Assembly (NCBI GenBank): GCA_007131745.1
Contig: SLPX01000382.1
Coordinates: 1 to 11,813, forward strand
Source of the DNA: Myxococcales bacterium
GTDB taxonomy: Bacteria > Myxococcota > Polyangia > HGW-17 > SLPX01
Reading direction: 5' to 3'
DNA length: 11,813 bases
Shown here: positions 1 through 5,808 of the stretch, in pieces
Layout: every line of letters begins with the position of its first letter
How positions within the stretch are numbered: position 1 is the first letter of the stretch
Position numbers and translations under genes: made by a program
The notes under the pieces: model-generated
Database searches by the model: none
The model's input: the letters and a program-made list of their open reading frames with translations, nothing else
What the model was told of the DNA's origin: nothing

Positions 1-260
1 AGAAAAAAAAACGACAACCCGTTGCCCGCCAACCCATTGAAACAAAAAGGAAAAAGCAATGCAGACAACAATTTTTATTTATGTATCGATTATACACATC
101 TAGAACAATATGTGAAACTGTTGTCATATCTCCCGGGTAAAATTCCAACAAACACCTTCACCCCCTGCTGTTTTACCAACAAAAACAAATGCTTAAGCTA
201 CCGAAGGGGATCTTGAACTTTTTTCATATCAATACTGAGGATCGAAATAGAAAATCAGTT
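1..260. other. AT-rich flank with no supported gene
   Basis: This stretch lies beyond the 3' end of the minus-strand lipoprotein gene. The only open frames are short, start with poor codons or lack a ribosome-binding site, and have no recognisable protein character. Read on the minus strand, positions 1-30 contain short overlapping inverted repeats (GTTG-GCGGG-CAAC and CAAC-GG-GTTG) followed by a run of nine T residues. This could be a weak intrinsic terminator for transcription coming from the lipoprotein gene. The stems are only about 4 bp, so the call is tentative. Nothing else is evident. Confidence 0.3.
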
Positions 261-1016
261 TCATTCAAGATCCAAAATTTTCCAAACACCCTCTTCTCTG
301 ATAAAGCTCACCTGTTGATTGTCTCCATACAGCATCACGGCCTTGTCCCCACTTATTTCAATGCGATTATCCCGGCTTTTTTTCAGATTCGATATGAGAG
401 TTCGGGTTTTTTGGGCATTATCCCCTTCGTACAAAGCTTTCAAATCTTCGATGTCCATACGCTGACGCCATTTTCTGGGAGCAAACCTGATTAGCACTTC
501 ATAGCGTTTTCTCTCCAACGCCCTTATAAAAGACCTCAACGCCTCCCTTGGAGTCCTCTGCCCATAAAACGCAAACGGATCACTCACAATCCGCCACCCA
601 TCCTTTTCTTTTCTTAATACAAGGCTCTCTCCATAACCAAGATCCACTCTTGCCTTGATTTCAATCCTGTCCGGGTTCTTCAATAAACCCTCCAGCGCTT
701 TAAGGTTTTTCTTGCCTGCTTGTTTCACATTTGCGGCAAATTCATCGCGACTGCAGCGCTGTTTCAACGTCTTGGATAAAAGGCTGTACGCCCTGTCGGT
801 ATCACCATGTTTCAATGCCAAAACATAACCTTTCACAGTGTCATGCGGCCCTTGTATACTCTGTTTGCATGATGGAGAAAAAAGGAGTCCGGTGGAGATC
901 AGGATGGTTTTGACAAACAAGACAAAGACTCTAATCTTTTTGCTTCCAGGCCTGCGAAACTCATCCCTTGTCATCCGCCCGAAGGTTGGAGCTCTGCTTG
1001 GAAAAAGGTTCTTCAT
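261..1016 (-). CDS. putative lipoprotein with two tandem NTF2/DUF4878-like domains
   Basis: A 251-residue protein of unknown function, predicted to be exported and lipid-anchored. The N-terminus is basic (residues 15-29), followed by a hydrophobic core (about 30-46) and the sequence SPSC with Cys50 as candidate lipidation site. The lipobox is imperfect. Residues 58-145 and 156-248 look like two copies of one fold. Each begins with a helix of the type 'VKGYVLALKHGD' or 'LRSFIRALERKR', then a 'RCSRDEF' or 'RMDIEDL' segment, and ends in strands closing with a Trp motif ('DGWRIVSD', 'GVWKILDL'). This layout resembles small NTF2-like or DUF4878-type lipoprotein domains, but the family assignment is an inference. 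The start is supported by an AGAGAGG ribosome-binding site 6 nt upstream. An alternative start at Met15 would give a shorter, more typical signal peptide. It is transcribed divergently from the NtrC-type regulator. Confidence 0.75.
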   Translation of the reverse strand: MKNLFPSRAPTFGRMTRDEFRRPGSKKIRVFVLFVKTILISTGLLFSPSCKQSIQGPHDTVKGYVLALKHGDTDRAYSLLSKTLKQRCSRDEFAANVKQAGKKNLKALEGLLKNPDRIEIKARVDLGYGESLVLRKEKDGWRIVSDPFAFYGQRTPREALRSFIRALERKRYEVLIRFAPRKWRQRMDIEDLKALYEGDNAQKTRTLISNLKKSRDNRIEISGDKAVMLYGDNQQVSFIREEGVWKILDLE

Positions 1017-1158
1017 TGAACGCCTCTCTCTGAATCCGGCTTGTGGAGAAATACATCTTACTCCGCTCCATGAAAAATGCCAGGTTTTGTTCTTTCTTTC
1101 AAATCCGGTAAAACTTCCTCACTTCTTGTTTTTCTGCAAACGAATGGTAAAAAGAGGG

Positions 1159-1174
1159 GGCGCAATTTTTGCGC
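1159..1174 (+). promoter_or_regulatory. candidate sigma-54 (-24/-12) promoter upstream of the NtrC-type regulator
   Basis: GG at 1159-1160 and GC at 1171-1172 are separated by exactly 10 nt, and the core reads GGCGCAATTTTTGC. This fits the sigma-54 consensus TGGCACG-N4-TTGC at most key positions. Transcription would start near 1183, leaving a leader of roughly 40 nt before the first possible start codon at 1226. The same DNA is a perfect inverted repeat, GCGCAA-TTT-TTGCGC (1160-1174), so a protein operator is an alternative reading. A nearly identical element precedes the sigma-factor gene at 2702. Confidence 0.55.
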
Positions 1175-1182
1175 ATCTAGTA

Positions 1183-1197
1183 TTGAAAAGGTTTCAA
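1183..1197. promoter_or_regulatory. 15-bp perfect palindrome TTGAAA-AGG-TTTCAA, candidate operator
   Basis: Two 6-bp arms separated by 3 bp, placed exactly where transcription from the upstream sigma-54-like promoter would begin. It has the same 6-3-6 geometry as the GCGCAA palindrome, whose centre lies 23 bp upstream. A binding site for an autoregulator or repressor is plausible, but nothing identifies the protein. Confidence 0.35.
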
Positions 1198-1225
1198 AAA
1201 GAAATGTGTACACCAAGTCAAAGGT

Positions 1226-2611
1226 GTGAAAAACAAAGTGTACATTGACATGGAAAAAACACCGTCCAACCGAATTCTTCTTGTCATCGGGGATCCCGTT
1301 TTGAGACGTGAAACCCAGGAAAAACTGGAAGAATGTGGTCATGAAATAGAATGGGCGGGGGATGGATTCAAAGCGATAGAAAAGTTTTCCAGGTTCCGAC
1401 CGGACTTGGTTCTTTCACATTATCACACGCAGGGAATATGGGGTGGAAGACTGCTTAAGAAGCTGAAACACATGGATCCCTATCTTGCAGTGATTTTCAT
1501 GGACAAGAATTGTTCATGGACCGACGCCGTACAGGTAGTAAAAGAAGGAGCATCGGACTTTCTAAGAACTCCGGTTGAAACAGAAGCACTCATTGACAGC
1601 ATACAGAAAGCATTGAAAAGACGGGAAAGTAGTTTATCTCAAGAGTCCACCCGTCATGTTTTCAACCAGGGAACAGAAGGTTTTTCAGCACTGGTCGGAA
1701 CAAGTTTGCCCATGCAAACTCTTTACCGCGCAATCAAGCAAATCGCACCAAGTCAGGCGTCCGTGCTTATTTGTGGTGAAAGCGGAACAGGCAAAGAGCT
1801 GGTTGCTAGAGCCATACATGACAACAGTCCCAGAAAAAACGGACCCTTTGTCAGCCTGAACTGTGCAGCTTTGGCTGAAGGCATACTGGAAAGTGAACTC
1901 TTCGGTCATGAAAAGGGAGCTTTTTCAGGTGCTTTGCAACGAAGAGAAGGCCATTTTCGACTCGCAGACAAGGGAACGCTCTTATTGGATGAAGTGGTAG
2001 AGATTCCGCTTGGAACCCAAGTAAAACTCTTGAGATTTCTTCAAGAAAGGGACTTTCAAAGAGTTGGAAGCAACGAGACTATCAAAGTGGATACCCGCAT
2101 ATTAGCCGCCACAAACAAGGATCTTTCCGGCGCGGTAAAAAGGGGCGTTTTCAGGGAAGATCTTTTCTACAGACTGAACGTAATTTCCCTTCATGTTCCC
2201 GCACTTCGGGAAAAACCCAAGGACATCCCCTTGTTGTGCATTCATTTCCTAAAACGCTTCTGCAAAGAAAACAACAAAAATATCAAAGACTTTGCAGACG
2301 ATGCCATTGCCACCCTGATGGCTTGGCACTGGCCCGGAAATGTAAGAGAGCTGGAAAATGCCATTCAAAGAGCCGTAGTTCTGGCAACTGGTCCCAGAAT
2401 CCATGAAGAGCATTTGCCACCCTATCTCTATCAGAAAAACACTCTCGAAAACCCCTCCATTCCAGGTTCAAAACTGGAAGATATCGAACGGTATGCAATT
2501 GAAAAAACTCTTGAAATGGTTGGAGGATCCACCGCCAAAGCCGCTGATATCCTTGGCATCAGCAAACGCAAAATCCAGTACAAGATGAAACAATACAGAT
2601 CCAACCTTTAA
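1226..2611 (+). CDS. NtrC-family sigma-54 activator with a degenerate (pseudo-)receiver domain
   Basis: A 461-residue bacterial enhancer-binding protein with the layout receiver, AAA+, Fis-type HTH. The receiver-like domain (about 16-130) has lost the usual catalytic set. The phosphoacceptor Asp is His65 (context DLVLSHYH), the acidic pair reads IG-D (residues 21-23), the conserved Thr/Ser is Asp93, and the conserved Lys is Thr115. Phosphorylation by a histidine kinase is therefore unlikely. The AAA+ domain looks active: Walker A GESGTGKE (184-191), sigma-54 contact loop GAFSGA (231-236, a conservative Thr-to-Ser change of GAFTGA), Walker B LLLDE (252-256), sensor I ILAATN, FREDLFYRLNV (309-319) and WPGNVREL (369-376). 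A Fis-type helix-turn-helix fills about 418-458. The start is uncertain. GTG at 1226 has AAGG only 1 nt upstream, while ATG at 1250 would give the receiver a more usual length but has no clear ribosome-binding site. A sigma-54-like promoter sits just upstream, so self-activation is possible. Confidence 0.93.
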   Translation: MKNKVYIDMEKTPSNRILLVIGDPVLRRETQEKLEECGHEIEWAGDGFKAIEKFSRFRPDLVLSHYHTQGIWGGRLLKKLKHMDPYLAVIFMDKNCSWTDAVQVVKEGASDFLRTPVETEALIDSIQKALKRRESSLSQESTRHVFNQGTEGFSALVGTSLPMQTLYRAIKQIAPSQASVLICGESGTGKELVARAIHDNSPRKNGPFVSLNCAALAEGILESELFGHEKGAFSGALQRREGHFRLADKGTLLLDEVVEIPLGTQVKLLRFLQERDFQRVGSNETIKVDTRILAATNKDLSGAVKRGVFREDLFYRLNVISLHVPALREKPKDIPLLCIHFLKRFCKENNKNIKDFADDAIATLMAWHWPGNVRELENAIQRAVVLATGPRIHEEHLPPYLYQKNTLENPSIPGSKLEDIERYAIEKTLEMVGGSTAKAADILGISKRKIQYKMKQYRSNL

Positions 2612-2672
2612 TAAATAAGATCCAAAATAGCTTTGTCCATAGGATCCTCAAAGAACAATCCAAAATCAGGCT

Positions 2673-2686
2673 AGCGCAGATTTTGC
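2673..2686 (+). promoter_or_regulatory. upstream copy of the GCGCAGATTTTGC element
   Basis: The 13-bp sequence GCGCAGATTTTGC at 2674-2686 is an exact copy of 2703-2715, 29 bp downstream. Read as a sigma-54 site, its -24 dinucleotide is AG instead of GG and its right half ends in CAC rather than CGC. It is therefore probably weaker, or it may act as a protein-binding half rather than a promoter. Confidence 0.35.
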
Positions 2687-2701
2687 ACCCTTTTCGGGGC
2701 A

Positions 2702-2717
2702 GGCGCAGATTTTGCGC
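2702..2717 (+). promoter_or_regulatory. candidate sigma-54 (-24/-12) promoter of the RpoH-like sigma gene
   Basis: GG at 2702-2703 and GC at 2714-2715 are 10 nt apart, and the core GGCGCAGATTTTGC fits the sigma-54 consensus. The 18-bp block from GGCGCA to GCGCAT differs from the one at 1159 only in its centre. The expected start near 2727 leaves a leader of about 88 nt before the sigma-factor ATG. E. coli rpoH is also reported to have a sigma-54-dependent promoter among several, so this arrangement has a precedent. Confidence 0.55.
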
Positions 2718-2814
2718 ATCAGGTGTTCTTTGTTCGCCCTTTTTACCGGTATTGTAACGGTATGAGTCTTGCAAGTGTTATCTGATCCACGATCTGTCAA
2801 ACGAGGATACTTTC

Positions 2815-3567
2815 ATGGTTCTTGCAAAAAAAATTGCTTACAAAAATCTTCACGATGGTTTCTCATTTTACCTTTCACTCGCAGCACAATATCATCCGAT
2901 ACCCACTGAAGAAGAGCTGAATCTAGCCCGCCGGTTGCGTGATGAAAACGATGTTGAAGCAGGTCAAAAACTCATTCTCTCCAACTTGAGGTACGTCGTA
3001 AAAATCGCACTTGAGTACCGCCGTTATGGCTGCGATCTGAATGAATTGGTGCAAGCAGGGAATTTGGGTCTTGCAGAAGCAGTAAAACGATTTGATCCGG
3101 ACAGAAATACGCGACTGGTCACCTATGCATCCTGGTGGATTCGTGACGCTGTCAGGCAATGCATCGCGAGGTCGAGAAGCGTATCAGCAAGAGGAACCAC
3201 CCGCGCTGAAAGACGTCTCCTGGGAAATACCTCGGCGCCCAATGGGCCAAAAAAAGACATTCCACTGGATATGATCCGATCCTCTGACATCCCAACCGAG
3301 GCGAGTCCGGAATATTCTGCAATTTTTGATCAGGAATCCGAACGCCTTCGATATGCTGTAACCGCGGCATTGAAAAACCTGGATCCAAGAGAACGCCTTA
3401 TAGCGGATCTCCGATTTCTGGCTGAAAAACCACGCTCTCTTGCAGATATTGGTAGCGATTTCGGGGTAAGCAGAGAACGCGCCCGCCAGATAGCAGAAAG
3501 AACACTTACAAAAATCCGCAAGCAACTTAAAACCGATGGTTTTACATGTCCGGATATAACAGGTTAA
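2815..3567 (+). CDS. rpoH: RpoH-like (sigma-32 family) RNA polymerase sigma factor
   Basis: A 250-residue alternative sigma factor of the sigma-70 superfamily, directing RNA polymerase to a specific promoter set. Region 1.2 spans about 15-42. Region 2 (about 50-120) contains the core-binding segment NLRYVVKIALEYRRYG, then LNELVQAGNLGLAEAVKRFDP and the -10-recognition helix YASWWIRDAVRQCI (104-117). The GTTRAERRLLGN segment (127-138) corresponds to the RpoH-box region that reads TTKAQRKLFFNL in E. coli RpoH. Region 4 (188-240) carries the HTH SLADIGSDFGVSRERARQIAE (208-228). The protein is shorter than E. coli RpoH (284 residues), and the region 3 part (139-187) is reduced and poorly conserved. 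ATG at 2815 follows GAGGA at 7 nt spacing. The gene follows the NtrC-type activator by 203 bp and sits behind sigma-54-like elements. RpoH-family membership is fairly sure. A heat-shock role is inferred, since myxobacterial RpoH-like sigma factors can serve developmental or other stress roles. Confidence 0.88.
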   Translation: MVLAKKIAYKNLHDGFSFYLSLAAQYHPIPTEEELNLARRLRDENDVEAGQKLILSNLRYVVKIALEYRRYGCDLNELVQAGNLGLAEAVKRFDPDRNTRLVTYASWWIRDAVRQCIARSRSVSARGTTRAERRLLGNTSAPNGPKKDIPLDMIRSSDIPTEASPEYSAIFDQESERLRYAVTAALKNLDPRERLIADLRFLAEKPRSLADIGSDFGVSRERARQIAERTLTKIRKQLKTDGFTCPDITG

Positions 3568-3595
3568 ATAATCAGAAAAGACAACCTTACCGTCT

Positions 3596-5743
3596 CTACT
3601 TCTTTTCAGACTTTATGATCAAAAACGGTGAGTGCGGGCCAAAAAACCTTCCCGGAGTTGCAAGATTCCCAGTAACCGCCCGGACCACGAATCCTGCCTG
3701 ATGCAGAAGCTTCCCCAATTCATGAAGGCTGTAGACGCGAACTGACAAATTTCTGTTTATCTGCCGTCCATCATTGAAAACAACTGATCGCTTGGATTCC
3801 ACCCTGCTGGTAAAGTAATTAAACTCTACTTCCTCCATGACAACACATCCTTCCCCTTCCCACCAGACGCGAAGCGGCAGATCAGTAAGAAGAAAATCCC
3901 TGTTTACCACCTGTAAAAGGAAGCGCCCTCCCGAATCCAATGCCTTGAAAACTTTTCCCAAAACCTTTTTGTTCATATCGTCTTCAAAATAACCAAAACT
4001 CGTGTTGAAACAATAAACCCCCTGAAATCCACCTTCAAAAGCCATTTCTTTCATGTCCCCGTGCATGAAATTGACTTCCACTCCATGTTGCTCGCCCATT
4101 TCAGCCGCCTTCAGCAGCATTGGAAGTGAATTGTCCAGCCCCACTAGATTGTAACCTTTTTTTGCCAATTCCACCGCATGACGCCCGTACCCACAAGCAA
4201 GATCCAAAAGACGGCTTTCAACCGGAAGCCCCAACTGAGCCTCAATAAATTCGGCTTCCGCAACTGTTACCGTTGGTGTTTCGAAAGGCAGAGTCAGAAG
4301 ATAATCATCGTTGAAAAAATCTTCGAACCAGGGCCGTTTCTTTTTTCTGGTTTTTTTCTTTTCGCCTAATTTCAGAGTGGCCGAATCCCCTGATCTTTCC
4401 ACATCCGCTTCTTTCAGATCTGGAATCGGAACAGGGATGCCACCATCTTGTTCGTCCATTTCAACAGCAGGTTGCGGACTTTCTTCGTGCAATGAAACCA
4501 CCTCAGAAGAATCCGAACTCTTCTCGCCATGCTCACCGGAAGGTACCGGCGGCGGCCTTACAACATTGTTGCCCTCTTTTGCTTCGTCAGGAATTGCTGG
4601 CAATCGTCCCGAGTTGTTGCCTTCTTCTGCTTCCGCAGGAACCGGCGGCGGTGGTATCTTCCTGTTCTCTTCTGCTTCCGCAGGTACAGCAGGCGGTCGT
4701 CCTGCATTTTTGCCTTCTTCTGCTTCCACAGGTACAGCAGGTGGTCGTCCTGCATTGTTGCCTTCTTCTGCTTCCGCAGGAACCGGCGGCGGTGGTATCT
4801 TCCTGTTCTCTTCTCCTTCCGCAGGAACCGGCGGCGGTGGTATCTTCCTGTCCTCTTCTGCTTCCACAGGTACAGCAGGCGGTCGTCCTGCATTGTTGCC
4901 TTCTTCTGCTTCCACAGGAACCGGCGGCGGTGGTATTTTCCTGTCCTCTTCTGCTTCCACAGGCACAGGCGGCGGTGGTATTTTCCTGTCCTCTTCTGCT
5001 TCCGCTGGAACCGGCGGCAACGGAGATTCGGTTGTTATTTCGCCGCTTTCCTCTGAAACATCTACAGGTGAAGAAAATGCCTTGAAAACATTCATGTATT
5101 CGTCAGGCAGAGTCTTTTCATCATCTAAACCAATAACTTCCGGATCTGAAATCTCTCTTGATTCGGCCGATTCAATTTCTGCTTGGCTTGAAGACATGGT
5201 TTCCTCAAAACGGGCTTCTTCCTCTTCTAAGGCCTGTCCCGCTTCTTTCTCTCCATATTCTTCAAGTGCAGGGGATGCTTCCACATTGTTTGTTTCTTCG
5301 GAACTTTGCGCTTCTTCTTGTGTTTTAAACTGTTCTGTCTTGTCTTCTGCCTCGACGGTGATTGGAATTATATAATCTTCTTCATGCTCTTGAAGTCTTG
5401 TCTTGTCATTCGTTCTGTTTTCCCGGACAGCTATGCTTATGTCTTCAAGCGCCTGCATCGCCCGGCCGCTCAACGCGGGCAGGTTTGGAGTGAAATCACC
5501 AAGAGAATCAAAAGCCCTGTCGACCATACTGTCCAGACTTCCACTCAAATCCCTGAACTCTTGCGATCCTTGAGCAAAAAAGCCGTTGTCGTCATCTTCG
5601 CTCATGACCCCATCTTCAGGAACACTCATCCACCCCCGTTTTTTTCTTCTGTTCGATTCGAAAGACTCCGCCCCGGAAACTTTGGCGCCCATTTCTTTCA
5701 ATTCTTCCGATGAAAAAACCAGATTCATTCTTTTATGCAACAC
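3596..5743 (-). CDS. SAM-dependent class I methyltransferase with a long acidic, Pro-rich repeat extension
   Basis: A 715-residue protein. The last 246 residues (about 470-715) are a complete class I methyltransferase: RPWFEDFF entry segment, motif I LLDLACGYGRH (512-522), acidic residue after strand beta-2 in GLDNS, HGDMKEM, then NTSFGYF, a post-I strand FLLQVVNRD and a C-terminal beta region. It resembles the common bacterial Methyltransf_25/Methyltransf_11-type enzymes. The substrate cannot be told. The first 469 residues are predicted disordered: a Ser/Glu-rich segment, an acidic stretch (about 117-240), about ten Pro-rich repeats (241-401), another acidic linker and a Lys/Arg cluster (461-470) right before the enzyme. 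No signal peptide is seen, so it is probably cytoplasmic. The first codon is GTG with AGGGGG 4 nt upstream. An in-frame ATG lies five codons later. It lies 65 bp downstream of psd and ends 28 bp from the convergent sigma-factor gene. Confidence 0.88.
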   Translation of the reverse strand: MLHKRMNLVFSSEELKEMGAKVSGAESFESNRRKKRGWMSVPEDGVMSEDDDNGFFAQGSQEFRDLSGSLDSMVDRAFDSLGDFTPNLPALSGRAMQALEDISIAVRENRTNDKTRLQEHEEDYIIPITVEAEDKTEQFKTQEEAQSSEETNNVEASPALEEYGEKEAGQALEEEEARFEETMSSSQAEIESAESREISDPEVIGLDDEKTLPDEYMNVFKAFSSPVDVSEESGEITTESPLPPVPAEAEEDRKIPPPPVPVEAEEDRKIPPPPVPVEAEEGNNAGRPPAVPVEAEEDRKIPPPPVPAEGEENRKIPPPPVPAEAEEGNNAGRPPAVPVEAEEGKNAGRPPAVPAEAEENRKIPPPPVPAEAEEGNNSGRLPAIPDEAKEGNNVVRPPPVPSGEHGEKSSDSSEVVSLHEESPQPAVEMDEQDGGIPVPIPDLKEADVERSGDSATLKLGEKKKTRKKKRPWFEDFFNDDYLLTLPFETPTVTVAEAEFIEAQLGLPVESRLLDLACGYGRHAVELAKKGYNLVGLDNSLPMLLKAAEMGEQHGVEVNFMHGDMKEMAFEGGFQGVYCFNTSFGYFEDDMNKKVLGKVFKALDSGGRFLLQVVNRDFLLTDLPLRVWWEGEGCVVMEEVEFNYFTSRVESKRSVVFNDGRQINRNLSVRVYSLHELGKLLHQAGFVVRAVTGNLATPGRFFGPHSPFLIIKSEKK
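4541..5023 (-). repeat. in-frame 45/48-bp minisatellite encoding Pro-rich repeats
   Basis: Within the methyltransferase gene, two unit types alternate. Type A (15 residues) is of the form DRKIPPPPVPVEAEE. Type B (16 residues) is of the form GNNAGRPPAVPVEAEE. Reading along the protein after a partial unit, the order is A A B A A B B A, followed by two diverged B units. DNA identity is high: on the plus strand the 20-mer starting GGAACCGGCGG occurs exactly at 4638, 4779, 4824 and 4917, with a near-copy at 4962. All units are multiples of 3 bp, so gain or loss by recombination would keep the frame. Confidence 0.9.
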
Positions 5744-5808
5744 TGTTCCCCCTGCCTCTAGTTCGAATTCAGGGTTTTTGTTTTACGAATTATTCGAATC
5801 GACATCAC

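Larger units (their letters stand above)
2649..2732. repeat. 8-bp inverted repeat flanking the paired promoter-like elements
   Basis: CAAAGAAC at 2649-2656 and its exact complement GTTCTTTG at 2725-2732 enclose both GCGCAGATTTTGC copies, with 68 bp between the arms. A bipartite operator or a DNA-looping site is possible. Chance occurrence in AT-rich DNA cannot be excluded. Confidence 0.3.

Noticed and set aside
838..1248. 136-codon plus-strand frame overlapping the lipoprotein start
   Set aside because: Antisense to a supported coding sequence and running through the promoter region. The composition is not protein-like.
1058..1342. 94-codon minus-strand frame across the divergent intergenic region
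   Set aside because: It overlaps the NtrC-type start and the promoter elements, has no ribosome-binding site that stands out, and shows no recognisable protein character.
3575..3607. Inverted repeat GAAAAGA / TCTTTTC between the convergent genes as a bidirectional terminator
   Set aside because: The 7-bp arms are AT-rich with a 19-nt loop, there is no clear T-run on either strand, and one arm lies inside the methyltransferase coding end. Too weak to call.
4311..5375. 354-codon open frame antisense to the methyltransferase, plus further open frames in the same stretch
   Set aside because: The openness comes from the repeated GC-rich units, which lack stop codons in several frames. The translation is low-complexity (Ser/Gly/Ala repeats) with no domain, while the opposite strand encodes a recognisable enzyme in frame.
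5762..5798. Two TTCGAA palindromes and CGAAT-T-ATTCG between psd and the methyltransferase gene
   Set aside because: These short AT-rich palindromes lack a T-run and any spacing that suggests an operator. Another TTCGAA occurs at 8774 without context. Probably chance.
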